Assembly: GCA_002420315.1 (NCBI GenBank)
Contig: DIHU01000045.1
Coordinates: forward strand, 5,988-28,607
Length of the DNA: 22,620 nucleotides
Source: Akkermansiaceae bacterium UBA5688
Lineage (GTDB): Bacteria; Verrucomicrobiota; Verrucomicrobiia; Verrucomicrobiales; Akkermansiaceae
Direction: 5' to 3'
Shown here: piece after piece, positions 6,272 to 14,175 of the stretch
Position numbering within the stretch: the stretch's first letter is position 1
How the letters are laid out: every line of letters begins with the position of its first letter
Program-made: the position numbers and the translations under genes
Notes under the pieces: model-generated
Database searches by the model: none
Seen by the model: the letters and a program-made list of their open reading frames with translations, nothing else
What the model was told of the DNA's origin: nothing

Positions 6272-7543
6272 ATGGCCCGTGCAAACAACCTAACCATGTG
6301 CTCCTTCTGTGGCAAAAGTCACTCCGAAGTTAAGAAGCTCATCGCTGGACCTGGCGTCTACATTTGTAACGAATGTATCGATGTATGCTCCACGATTCTC
6401 CGCAAAGAACTCGCCGGTCAATCAGAGCCTTCAAAAGAGGTTTCGAACGTCCTCGAAGATGGGGTTCCTACCCCCTCGGAACTTTTGCAGCACCTCAATG
6501 AATTTGTGATTGGGCAAGAAGACGCAAAAAAAGTCCTTTCGGTCGCTGTTTACAATCACTACCAACGGCTGCGTCAACATGAACATGCTGATAAGAAGTA
6601 CTCCGACGTCGAGATCGAAAAGTCAAACATCCTCCTCCTTGGTCCTACCGGGTCCGGCAAGACTCTGCTCGCCAAAACTCTTGCTCGCCTCTTAGACGTT
6701 CCATTTTGTATCGTTGATGCAACCACTCTAACCGAAGCCGGTTACGTAGGTGAAGACGTTGAAAACATTATTCTACGACTCCTGCAATCAGCTGACTTCG
6801 ATGTCGAGCGCGCGGAGCGCGGCATCATATATGTCGATGAAATTGATAAAATCGGACGCAAAACTGAAAACGTCTCTATCACCCGAGATGTATCCGGTGA
6901 AGGAGTTCAGCAAGCACTCTTGAAAATTCTCGAAGGGTCAATCTGCAACGTTCCACCCCAGGGAGGACGCAAGCATCCACAGCAGGAATACATCCAACTC
7001 AATACCGAGAAAATTCTTTTTATCTGTGGGGGTGCCTTCGTAGGGATGGAAGACATTGTTCGCCGGCGACTTGGCAAACGAGTGCTTGGATTCAATTCAG
7101 TTAAAACTGAAGAAACTGAGGAGGCCGAAGAAATCTCTCTCCTCAAACAAGTCCGTGCAGAGGATCTTCTCCACTTTGGTCTGATCCCGGAATTCATCGG
7201 TCGCCTGCCTGTCCTAACCTCCCTTCGCAAACTGACCGAAAAAGAGTTAGTCCAGATTGTCACCGAGCCCAAAAACGCTCTCGTAAAGCAATATCAAAAG
7301 CAGCTTTCCATGAACAACGTTCAGTTGAAGGTTACCAAAGACGGACTTTCTGAAATGGCAAAACAAGCCATTGAACGTGGAACCGGAGCACGAGCCCTAC
7401 GCTCAATTTTCGAGGGGCTTATGCTAGATGTCATGTTTGAAGTACCATCCCGCAAAGACATCGAAGCAGTCACAGTGAATGCGGCAGCTGTGAAGGGTGA
7501 CAAAGCGCCAACAATGAAGAAACGGCGCTCGAATGCAGCCTAA
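6272..7543 (+). CDS. clpX: ATP-dependent Clp protease, ATP-binding subunit ClpX
   Basis: ClpX is a hexameric AAA+ unfoldase that feeds proteins to ClpP. The 423-residue protein has the N-terminal zinc-binding domain (Cys10, Cys13, Cys32, Cys35), Walker A 'GPTGSGKT' (124-131), pore loop 'GYVGED' (157-162), Walker B 'IIYVDEID' (185-192), the RKH loop (233-235) and 'GLIPEFIGRLP' (303-313). The ClpP-docking tripeptide appears as LGF (272-274) in place of IGF. An E-rich insertion follows it. The ATG has no Shine-Dalgarno but TCCCTTTA stands just before it, as at rplI. No clpP or tig lies in the window, so clpX is not in the common tig-clpP-clpX order here. Confidence 0.97.
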   Translation: MARANNLTMCSFCGKSHSEVKKLIAGPGVYICNECIDVCSTILRKELAGQSEPSKEVSNVLEDGVPTPSELLQHLNEFVIGQEDAKKVLSVAVYNHYQRLRQHEHADKKYSDVEIEKSNILLLGPTGSGKTLLAKTLARLLDVPFCIVDATTLTEAGYVGEDVENIILRLLQSADFDVERAERGIIYVDEIDKIGRKTENVSITRDVSGEGVQQALLKILEGSICNVPPQGGRKHPQQEYIQLNTEKILFICGGAFVGMEDIVRRRLGKRVLGFNSVKTEETEEAEEISLLKQVRAEDLLHFGLIPEFIGRLPVLTSLRKLTEKELVQIVTEPKNALVKQYQKQLSMNNVQLKVTKDGLSEMAKQAIERGTGARALRSIFEGLMLDVMFEVPSRKDIEAVTVNAAAVKGDKAPTMKKRRSNAA

Positions 7544-7804
7544 ATAATTTCGCTTATTATTCCGCAGATCGCCCAGACAGCGATTTCTTGATGCTGGGTA
7601 AATTGATTCCTCTTACAAAACCTATCGATTGGAGAGGAAGCTTGCTAGACGGATCAAGGCCTTAGCTTAGATCAAGCGTCTTCACTGGGACAATGGGATA
7701 CCAATTCCACTCAATGAGTGATTCCATGATCTTAACTTAGAGCATCCCAACTTCTTTCGATAAAGCACTACAAGAGGCCGCTCGGTTTGTAGAACTATCA
7801 GAAA
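7544..7804. other. non-coding stretch between the convergent clpX and rpsA genes
   Basis: Over 250 bases lie between clpX and the shared terminator. The plus strand has only very short open frames (for example ATG 7590, about 18 codons) with no recognisable content. I see no tRNA, known small RNA or repeat. A small AT hairpin just after the clpX stop (7543-7558) has too weak a stem to call. Confidence 0.5.
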
Positions 7805-7841
7805 AAAATCGCTTCGGTTTCCCGAAGCTATTTTGAATCTT
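7802..7841. terminator. bidirectional intrinsic terminator for clpX and rpsA
   Basis: GCTTCGG (7811-7817) pairs with CCGAAGC (7822-7828) around a TTTC loop. A-runs and T-runs flank both sides: A7 at 7802-7808, and TTTT at 7831-7834 followed by more T. It serves rpsA on the minus strand, starting about 25 bases after its stop codon, and can also end clpX transcripts on the plus strand. Confidence 0.88.
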
Positions 7842-7859
7842 TTTTTATCTAACCTTGGA

Positions 7860-9578
7860 TTAGTCCTCTTCGGATGGGCTCCATTCCTCGGATTCGTCAT
7901 TGGTAGTCGCAAGGTTGAACGCTTGCTCCAGACCAACGAGGTCACTGGAAGGACGAAGGGTTTCAAAGGATTGACTCTCTTTATGAAGCTGATCCTCCGA
8001 GTAAGAAACCGCCTTGATAGAGAGGCCGATGCGGCGCTCAATCTTATCGACCTTGATGACGCGGGCTTCCACGTCGTCGCTGACCTTAAGGACATCCTTG
8101 ACCCGCTCCACATGCTCCTCGCTAAGCTGCGAGATGTGAATGAGACCATCGATGTCCCCATCGAGACTCACGAAAGCTCCAAAGGAAGCAATCTTCGCAA
8201 CAGTCCCCGAGACTTTGTCTCCCACTTTGAATTTGCTGTCGATATCGGACCATGGGTCATTATCAAGCTGCTTAATCCCAAGGGAAACGCGTTGATTTTC
8301 CTTATCAATGCTAAGAACGACAGCTTCGACCTCGTCGTTTTTCTTGAGCATCTCAGAAGGATGGTTGATCTTGCGGGTCCATGAGAGGTCGGAGACGTGG
8401 ATCATCCCGTCGATACCCTCTTCGAGACCGACGAATGCACCATAAGCAGTGAGATTTCGAACCTCGCCCTTGATTTCCTTGCCTATTGGGTAACGAGCTT
8501 CGATCTCGGACCATGGGTTCTCTTCGAGCTGGCGAACTCCAAGAGAGATTTTCTGCTCCTCGGTGGAAATTCCAAGGACCACCGCTTTGATCTCCTGATC
8601 AAGCTCAAGCACATCGCTTGGTCGCGTGATACGCTTGACCCAAGAAAGCTCAGAAACGTGTACGAGTCCCTCAACTCCTTTCTCAATTTCGATAAAGGCA
8701 CCATACGGAAGAAGCTTAGTAATCTTCCCGGAAACTTCAGCTCCGATTGGGAAACGAGCCTCGATGTCAGCCCATGGGTTATCAGTCATCTGCTTGAGGC
8801 CAAGCGAAACACGCTCCTTGTCACGATCAACGTCGAGGATCTGGACTTCAATTTCCTGACTTATGCGTAGCATCTCGGATGGGTGCGCGATGCGGCCCCA
8901 ACTCATATCGGTAATGTGTAGAAGTCCATCCATTCCTTGAAGGTCAACGAAGGCACCAAAGTCGGTGATATTTTTAACCTGACCGATCACTTTATCTCCA
9001 ACGATAACAGTTTGAAGGAATTTCTGGCGAAGCTCGGCACGCTCGGCCTCGATAACCTCGCGACGACTTAAGACTAGATTCTTACGATCGTCGTTCACCT
9101 TCACGATCTTGAACTCGTAAACGTTGCCAACGTATTCCTGGAGGTCGCGAGGGGGAATAATATCCACCTGCGAGCCAGGGAGGAACGCTTCCACCCCTAC
9201 GTTAACTATGAGGCCACCTTTGACGGCACCCTTAACTTTTCCTTTCACGAGGCCACCATCCTCGTAAACTTTCATGATCTTTTCCCAGTTCTGCTTATGG
9301 GCGGCTTTCTCTTTGGAGAGGACAATTAGTCCTTCATCATCTTCAAGACGCTCTAGGAGAACTTCAACTTCGTCACCGATTTCGATTTCTTCATCTTCGA
9401 ACTCGGAAACTGGAATAGCTCCTTCTGATTTGTATCCAATGTCGACAACAACGACTTGGGGACGGATATCAAGGATCGTGCCATTGACAATCGATCCTTC
9501 TTTAAATTCGCGGAAATGCTCATCAATGAGAGCTAAAAGCTCTGCATTTTCTGGCTCCGCCACTGCGGTTTCACTCAT
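7860..9578 (-). CDS. rpsA: 30S ribosomal protein S1
   Basis: The 572-residue protein contains six S1 RNA-binding domains, as in full-length bacterial S1 (about 557 in E. coli). They lie roughly at 27-90, 108-172, 193-262, 278-347, 365-434 and 452-522. The last four show the classic 'YGAF(V/I)...G(V/I)(D/E)G(L/M)(V/I)H(V/I)S(D/E)LSW' pattern, while the first two are more diverged, as expected for the ribosome-binding half. An acidic tail ends the protein. S1 brings mRNAs to the 30S subunit, which matters in a genome with few Shine-Dalgarno sites. The ATG at 9578 itself has no Shine-Dalgarno. It runs convergent to clpX and lies downstream of tRNA-Arg on the same strand. Confidence 0.97.
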   Translation of the reverse strand: MSETAVAEPENAELLALIDEHFREFKEGSIVNGTILDIRPQVVVVDIGYKSEGAIPVSEFEDEEIEIGDEVEVLLERLEDDEGLIVLSKEKAAHKQNWEKIMKVYEDGGLVKGKVKGAVKGGLIVNVGVEAFLPGSQVDIIPPRDLQEYVGNVYEFKIVKVNDDRKNLVLSRREVIEAERAELRQKFLQTVIVGDKVIGQVKNITDFGAFVDLQGMDGLLHITDMSWGRIAHPSEMLRISQEIEVQILDVDRDKERVSLGLKQMTDNPWADIEARFPIGAEVSGKITKLLPYGAFIEIEKGVEGLVHVSELSWVKRITRPSDVLELDQEIKAVVLGISTEEQKISLGVRQLEENPWSEIEARYPIGKEIKGEVRNLTAYGAFVGLEEGIDGMIHVSDLSWTRKINHPSEMLKKNDEVEAVVLSIDKENQRVSLGIKQLDNDPWSDIDSKFKVGDKVSGTVAKIASFGAFVSLDGDIDGLIHISQLSEEHVERVKDVLKVSDDVEARVIKVDKIERRIGLSIKAVSYSEDQLHKESQSFETLRPSSDLVGLEQAFNLATTNDESEEWSPSEED

Positions 9579-9692
9579 AACTGTAGGTTAGGATTTGGGT
9601 TAGTTTGGTTAATCGTCCAGACGACAGGTACCCCACTGGAGAAAACAAATATTACGGGGTTCCAACTTATTTGTTCCCAACGAAAAACTGAA

Positions 9693-9749
9693 CTTTTACA
9701 AGAACAAGCCATTCGCACCTTTTACAACCAATTGAATAGCCTGTAAAAG
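9693..9749. repeat. three copies of CTTTTACA between tRNA-Arg and rpsA
   Basis: CTTTTACA occurs at 9693-9700 and 9719-9726, and in inverted form (TGTAAAAG) at 9742-9749. The last two form an 8-base inverted repeat with a 15-base spacer, eight bases past the tRNA CCA end. It lacks a following T-run, so it is not a standard terminator. It could act in tRNA 3' processing or in rpsA control. Confidence 0.45.
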
Positions 9750-9756
9750 AAGCAAA

Positions 9757-9833
<77 letters not shown>

Positions 9834-9916
9834 TAATTCGCGTGGCGGGACTCTAGGAAGAAACGAGAATGCGTCAACCCTTTAAGAAGAGAAATTGGTG
9901 ATTTATTTGGCTAAAT

Positions 9917-10906
9917 TTAAAGCCTCCGCCTGCACAAGTGCAAAGCGAGGAAAAGGCCCAACAAAATTATGATCGCGAGTATAATTCGCTCTCCCCATCG
10001 CTCTCTAGAATTTTTCTTTTCAAGATTCTTCGTGGCATCAATCAACTCTGACTGTTTCTCATTTGGATCCGACTGCACTTTCACCTCCAGCAGTTCAACT
10101 TCAGGCTCGGCTATACGCTCCTCTAGCACCGCGGAGGCACTGCCCATTTTTCTTGTCAAACCATCCTGAACATTTGCTCTCGCGACATAAGTTCTATCCT
10201 TGTTACCGGTTTTTAAGGCATCTTGACCATTTTCCCCACTTTCGATAAACGCCCGTTTTTCAGACACTGGATCTTCCTTCTTTACCCTATCACTATTCAG
10301 TGCAAATCGTTCTTTTGAAGGCGAAGCATTAAGTTTTTTTGGTTCTGGAGCCTCTTCGGCCATATTCCTTTGCAAGCCTAAACTATTTTTCGGAAGACCT
10401 TGCGTAGCCACTGGAGCAGATGAAATCGATTCTTGGGAGAACTTTAAGCCACCCGCTAATTCATCTTCTTCCGGCGCAAGTTCTGAGCCCCCTAATATTG
10501 AAGTTCGCCCATCGCCTGAACTACGCGGCTGATTTAGGACAACGATTACCAGGGTGAGAAAAAAGCAAGCTGCAAGAGTGTAGATTAACTTTCGCTGCGC
10601 GATTATCGAGATACGGTTCCTTCTTTTCTCAATTATTTCCTCGCTCTTCTTTTCATTGATTTTTGTCAGGATTTCCCCGCGAATCTTATCAGATAATTGC
10701 CATTCTAATTTACCCTGACACTCATGAGCCTCAACCAAAAGCCCATGAATTCTTTCGAGGCCGATCTGATAACTCTTAAGCTCAGGTCTTTCCGACATTA
10801 ACCTCTCTAATTCGCCGACCTCAAAAGCTGAGGCTTCCCCCAGGACACAAGCAACAATGCGAGCTTCAAGCTCGGGTTCAATGTAAGATTGCAAATATTC
10901 GTTCAT
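9917..10906 (-). CDS. two-TM membrane protein beside the ECF sigma factor, probable anti-sigma factor
   Basis: The 329-residue protein starts 11 bases after the ECF sigma stop codon. Residues 1-105 are helical and charged, with the segment 'ARIVACVLGEASAFEVGELERLMSERPEL' positions about 15-43 resembling the N-terminus of membrane proteins encoded beside ECF sigma factors in Verrucomicrobiota and Planctomycetota. From memory, some of those continue into a von Willebrand A domain. Here TM1 (about 107-124) is followed by about 180 low-complexity residues rich in E, K, S and P, then TM2 (about 308-324) and a CRRRL tail. No VWA domain is seen. By position and topology it probably holds the sigma factor at the membrane, with a periplasmic loop as sensor. 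No zinc-type HxxxCxxC anti-sigma motif is present. Confidence 0.7.
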   Translation of the reverse strand: MNEYLQSYIEPELEARIVACVLGEASAFEVGELERLMSERPELKSYQIGLERIHGLLVEAHECQGKLEWQLSDKIRGEILTKINEKKSEEIIEKRRNRISIIAQRKLIYTLAACFFLTLVIVVLNQPRSSGDGRTSILGGSELAPEEDELAGGLKFSQESISSAPVATQGLPKNSLGLQRNMAEEAPEPKKLNASPSKERFALNSDRVKKEDPVSEKRAFIESGENGQDALKTGNKDRTYVARANVQDGLTRKMGSASAVLEERIAEPEVELLEVKVQSDPNEKQSELIDATKNLEKKNSRERWGERIILAIIILLGLFLALHLCRRRL

Positions 10907-10917
10907 ATAATCCGACG

Positions 10918-11487
10918 TTAAAAATGGCTGATTCCAGACTTACGGAGCCGTTCTCCAAGATCTTTGAGCAAGTGGTGGAGCCGGTAACCGACATTGCCGA
11001 CGCTCATCTCGAGCTTCTCGGCTATTTCCTGATATTTAAGATCCTGAAAATATTTCATCTGGACCATGGACCGATCTCTCTCCTGCATTTCCGAAACAAG
11101 CATTTGGACCATCCCGACCGCTTCAAGGCGGCCGAGTTCAACGTCCGGTCTTTCCAGCGCCGTTTCCCGATCGCCCGGCGCTTCATCGAGCGTTTCCCGT
11201 TTGTTTTTGCGAAGAATATTAAAGGCGAAATTACGCACGCAGCGAAAAAGCCAAGCTCTCGGAATCTCAACTTCCTCCCAGTGTTCGTGAAGCTTTAAAA
11301 AGGCGTCTTGAACGACCTCCTCGGCAAGTTCACGACGTCCCAGTAATCCAAAGGCATATCGAAGTAGCGGGCTTTCCTCTTCGAAAAAAACTTCCTCAAG
11401 GGTCAACCGTGCCACCGGCACCTTTTTTTTACCGGGCAGACACATGGTCGACGGCCGAGGGGCCTGCTGTGAAATTCCTTGAGACAC
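10918..11487 (-). CDS. ECF-type RNA polymerase sigma factor (sigma-70 family)
   Basis: The 189-residue protein has region 2 'ESPLLRYAFGLLGRRELAEEVVQDAFLKLHEHW' positions about 38-70 (with 'AEEVVQDAFLKL'), the 'PRAWLFRCVRNFAFNILRKNKR' segment at the end of region 2, and region 4 'VQMKYFQDLKYQEIAEKLEMSVGNVGYRLHHLLKDL' positions about 142-178, which is the -35-binding helix-turn-helix. That is the ECF layout of regions 2 and 4 only. The open frame begins with GTG 11487; ATG 11445 (residue 15) is an equally possible start, and neither has a clear Shine-Dalgarno. An A8 tract falls in codons 20-22. The downstream two-TM protein is its likely antagonist. Confidence 0.88.
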   Translation of the reverse strand: MSQGISQQAPRPSTMCLPGKKKVPVARLTLEEVFFEEESPLLRYAFGLLGRRELAEEVVQDAFLKLHEHWEEVEIPRAWLFRCVRNFAFNILRKNKRETLDEAPGDRETALERPDVELGRLEAVGMVQMLVSEMQERDRSMVQMKYFQDLKYQEIAEKLEMSVGNVGYRLHHLLKDLGERLRKSGISHF

Positions 11488-11599
11488 GGATAAACACTCT
11501 TTCTATTAGGAATGACATCTCAAGATCCGAATCCTTGGGAAAAAATGAGTTTTTCTTCGAAATCAAATTAGCCCCATGGCCTCAATTGCGCATAAATCT

Positions 11600-12514
11600 C
11601 TATCCAGCCTCAATTTGCCGTGTAATTTCGAGGGCAATCGCGAGCGCATCAGCACCCTGCTTTCCAGTAACTGCAGGTGTTTTCCCTTCTTGGACACTTT
11701 CTACAAAGGCGGCAAGCTCGAGTTTTAAAGGCTCGTCCTTTTCAACTTCAACCTTGGCTTTCTGAATCGCCCCTTCTTCTTTCCAGAATATTTCGCCTGT
11801 TTGTTCCTGATAATCGAGCGAAAGGTAGCCATCATCTTGAAAAACCCTGATCTTCCGGAGCCTTTCAGGGCTTATTCGGCTGGCGGTCACATTGGCAACA
11901 CAGCCGTTTTCGAATCTTAGCCTAGCGTTAGCAATATCTTCACTCTTCATCAAAACCGGAACACCTACGGCATCAATGCTTGCAACTGGCGATTTTACGA
12001 GATGCAGAATGATTTCAAGATCGTGGATCATAAGGTCTAGAACGACTCCAATATCAATACTGCGGTTGGGAAAGGGAGAGAGCCGGTGAGATTCAATGAA
12101 CTTTGGATGATTTAGTTTAGCTTCAAGCTCTCGCATCACTGGATTGAAACGCTCAATATGGCCAATTTGGAGGATTCGGTCGCGTTCTTCAGCCACTTCA
12201 ACAAGCTGTTTGGCCTCTTCAACACTGGGGGCAATCGGCTTCTCCATCAGAACGTGCAACCCACGCCTCATCAATTCACCACCCACATCAAGGTGCGCAA
12301 TGGTAGGCACCGCAACACTGGCCAGATCGCAGATTTCAGCAAGAGCTTCCAAGGAATCCACTGCAGTTGTCCCGAATTCTTCAGCAACTGCCTGAGCTCT
12401 TTTCAAATCCGCATCGTAAACTGCCGCCAATTCGACCCCCTGAATGAGAGAGTAACACCTAGCGTGATTTCGGCCCATTGATCCTGACCCTGCCACTCCG
12501 GCTCGTAATTTCAT
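11600..12514 (-). CDS. Gfo/Idh/MocA-family oxidoreductase, possibly a UDP-GlcNAc 3-dehydrogenase-like enzyme
   Basis: The 304-residue protein has the N-terminal NAD(P)-binding fold with 'GVAGSGSMGRNHARC' (6-20), the family hallmark EKP (91-93, in 'VLMEKPIA') and the C-terminal domain with 'LQIGHIERFNPVMREL' (about 115-130) and 'VLDLMIHDLE' (158-167, Asp160 and His164). The HIERFNP and LMIHDL motifs recall the subgroup linked to lipid A sugar biosynthesis (GnnA type), but no lpx gene is nearby, so this is tentative. The chosen ATG 12514 puts the Rossmann motif at the normal distance; an in-frame start at 12583 would add 23 unrelated residues. It is divergent from the ABC operon at 12653. Confidence 0.88.
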   Translation of the reverse strand: MKLRAGVAGSGSMGRNHARCYSLIQGVELAAVYDADLKRAQAVAEEFGTTAVDSLEALAEICDLASVAVPTIAHLDVGGELMRRGLHVLMEKPIAPSVEEAKQLVEVAEERDRILQIGHIERFNPVMRELEAKLNHPKFIESHRLSPFPNRSIDIGVVLDLMIHDLEIILHLVKSPVASIDAVGVPVLMKSEDIANARLRFENGCVANVTASRISPERLRKIRVFQDDGYLSLDYQEQTGEIFWKEEGAIQKAKVEVEKDEPLKLELAAFVESVQEGKTPAVTGKQGADALAIALEITRQIEAG

Positions 12515-12528
12515 GACGGAATATCTCG

Positions 12529-12539
12529 CAGACCGTCTG
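12529..12539. repeat. odd-length palindrome CAGACcGTCTG in the oxidoreductase leader
   Basis: Perfect 5-base arms surround a single central C, 14 bases before the oxidoreductase ATG on the minus strand. Size and place would suit a small operator, but chance is not excluded. Confidence 0.35.
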
Positions 12540-12626
12540 AAAAATACCAGAAAACTTTCAGCTTGAAAAAAATCATCTTCCAATAAATTTTCTCAAAACA
12601 AGTTTGGCGCGTTTGACGCTCTTCTT

Positions 12627-12649
12627 GTGTTTAACACGAATTTTAACAC
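12627..12649. repeat. palindrome GTGTTtAACAC plus repeated TTTAACAC before the ABC operon
   Basis: GTGTT-T-AACAC occupies 12627-12637. TTTAACAC is present at 12630-12637 and again at 12642-12649, a 12-base period. The second copy ends three bases before the ATG of the ABC ATPase gene. A TTGACG at 12613-12618 lies upstream, but no good -10 box follows at 16-18 bases. Confidence 0.4.
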
Positions 12650-12652
12650 TCA

Positions 12653-13378
12653 ATGATTGAAGTTACTGGTCTCACAAAACGTTTCGGCCCCAAGGCGGCA
12701 GTAGACGATCTTTCGTTCTCAGTCAAAAAGGGCGAGGTCCTTGGGTTCCTCGGTCCTAACGGCGCCGGAAAGTCCACTACCATGCGTATGGTAACTGGGT
12801 TTCTTCCCGTTACTGCTGGCGATATTAGTATCTGTGATATCTCAATGATCAAGGATCCTCAGGAGGCCAAACGTAAGATCGGCTACCTCCCCGAATCGGC
12901 ACCTCTTTACAACGACATGACCGTCCAGGGCTTCCTGAAGTTTTGCGCTTCAATGCGAGGTCTTACTGGATCAGCACGTCGCGAAGCAGTTGCGAAGTCT
13001 ATCGAAACTTGCTTTCTCGAAAGTGTCTATCGTCAGTCTATCGGAACTCTTTCTAAGGGATATCGCCACCGGACTTGCCTTGCGCAGTCCCTTCTACACG
13101 ATCCAGAGGTGCTCGTTCTCGACGAACCCACTGACGGTCTCGACCCCAACCAAAAACTGGAAGTTCGCAAACTCATCAAGAACCTTGGCAAGGAAAAGGC
13201 TATTCTCTTCTCGACCCATATTTTGGAAGAGGTCACAGCGGCCTGCACTCGCGCCGTCATTGTTGATCAGGGAATCATCGTAGCCGACGGGACTCCGAAA
13301 GAATTGGAAACTCAAGGCGGAGGTTCACTTTACGATCTTTTCCACAAAGTGACGACCTTCGAAACTCCGGCTGCCTAA
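12653..13378 (+). CDS. ABC transporter ATP-binding protein, GldA-like
   Basis: The 241-residue ATPase has Walker A 'GPNGAGKST' (34-42), a Q-loop region reading 'GYLPESAPLY' with Glu in place of Gln (typical of GldA-like and other ABC-2 export ATPases), the signature 'LSKGYRHR' (133-140), Walker B 'VLVLDEPTDGLD' (about 153-164) and the H-loop 'FSTHILEEV'. It heads a four-gene operon with an ABC-2 permease, a GldG-like protein and a DUF4340 protein, and should energise that complex from the cytoplasmic face. In Bacteroidota GldA/F/G are tied to gliding; outside that group the role is unclear and gliding should not be assumed. The ATG is preceded by AACACTCA with no Shine-Dalgarno. Confidence 0.93.
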   Translation: MIEVTGLTKRFGPKAAVDDLSFSVKKGEVLGFLGPNGAGKSTTMRMVTGFLPVTAGDISICDISMIKDPQEAKRKIGYLPESAPLYNDMTVQGFLKFCASMRGLTGSARREAVAKSIETCFLESVYRQSIGTLSKGYRHRTCLAQSLLHDPEVLVLDEPTDGLDPNQKLEVRKLIKNLGKEKAILFSTHILEEVTAACTRAVIVDQGIIVADGTPKELETQGGGSLYDLFHKVTTFETPAA

Positions 13379-13387
13379 CTCAAACTC

Positions 13388-13401
13388 TGAAAGATCTTTC
13401 A
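13388..13401. repeat. 14-base perfect palindrome in the ATPase-permease spacer
   Basis: TGAAAGATCTTTCA is self-complementary over all 14 bases. It fills most of the 25-base gap between the ATPase stop and the permease ATG, ending two bases before that ATG. It may affect translation of the permease or be a binding site. Confidence 0.5.
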
Positions 13402-13403
13402 CA

Positions 13404-14141
13404 ATGAACATGCTCACTATTTTTAAGCGCGAGTTGACTAGCTATTTCACACAGCCAACCGCTTATGCCATCGTTATTGTCTTTGGCTTTCTCTCATCGC
13501 TCCTAGCCTTTACCCTAGGACAATTTTGGAACGTCGCCGATGCTAGCCTGAACGGTTCGTTCTTCGTTTATCATCCCCTTCTTCTGATGATCCTTGTTCC
13601 TGCCGTCAGCATGCGTCAGTGGGCCGATGAACATTACACCGGAACAATCGAACTGCTTGGCACCTTTCCGATCAAACTAGGAAGCGCTATTATTGGTAAG
13701 TTCCTTGCAAGCGCTGTTGTGTGGGCGCTGGCTCTTGCTTTAACCTTCCCAATGATTTTGACGGTTAACTACCTTGGAAGCCCTGATCCATGGACGATTT
13801 TTTCAGGCTACCTCGGCAGCTTCCTTGTCTGCCTTACCTTCCTCGCCATCACCACGCTTGTTTCCTCGTTTACACGTGATCAGGTCGTTGCCCTGATCGT
13901 TTCAGTCGCGATATGCTGTCTTCTGACAATGATTGGTTGGGAACCTGTCATCAACGAGGTCCGTCGGACCGGTCCTGAAACAAAGGAAGCTGTCGAATTA
14001 ATGACCAGAATCGGCATTTTCAGCCACTTCTTCGATGCCACTCTTGGCCGAATTTCTTACGCCAGCTTAATTTACCTTGGTGGCATTATCTCAGTTTGCC
14101 TTTTCGGCACAAACCTCGCTCTGAAATCGCAGCGCGCTTAA
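13404..14141 (+). CDS. ABC-2 type permease, GldF-like
   Basis: The 245-residue membrane protein begins 'IFKRELTSYFTQPTAYAIV', the hallmark start of this ABC-2 permease group (RE...YF..P.AY). About six membrane segments can be seen, near residues 20-40, 52-70, 93-121, 130-154, 160-178 and 219-240. The cytosolic segment 'MRQWADEHYTGTIELLGTFPI' positions about 70-90 matches the conserved E..(T/S)GT.ELL coupling region. It should form the channel driven by the ATPase just upstream. Whether it exports a lipid, polysaccharide or protein cannot be told. The GldG-like gene follows after 34 bases. Confidence 0.9.
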   Translation: MNMLTIFKRELTSYFTQPTAYAIVIVFGFLSSLLAFTLGQFWNVADASLNGSFFVYHPLLLMILVPAVSMRQWADEHYTGTIELLGTFPIKLGSAIIGKFLASAVVWALALALTFPMILTVNYLGSPDPWTIFSGYLGSFLVCLTFLAITTLVSSFTRDQVVALIVSVAICCLLTMIGWEPVINEVRRTGPETKEAVELMTRIGIFSHFFDATLGRISYASLIYLGGIISVCLFGTNLALKSQRA

Positions 14142-14175
14142 TTTATAATCTCTCCTAAACTATCCTGAAAACCTC

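Noticed and set aside
7543..7558. AATAA/TTATT hairpin right after the clpX stop
   Set aside because: Five A-T pairs only; the real terminator is the GC-rich hairpin at 7811-7828.
7682..8161. 159-codon minus-strand frame at the 3' end of rpsA
   Set aside because: Mostly out-of-frame rpsA sequence, low-complexity Ser/Arg-rich, and it runs through the terminator hairpin.
7833..8870. Two long plus-strand open frames opposite rpsA (7833-8384 and 8397-8870)
   Set aside because: They are mirror frames of the repetitive S1 domains; rpsA on the minus strand is certain and these products show no domain.
7860..9578. Repeated S1 segments as possible DNA tandem repeats or duplication
   Set aside because: Protein-level domain repeats normal for S1; the DNA copies have diverged.
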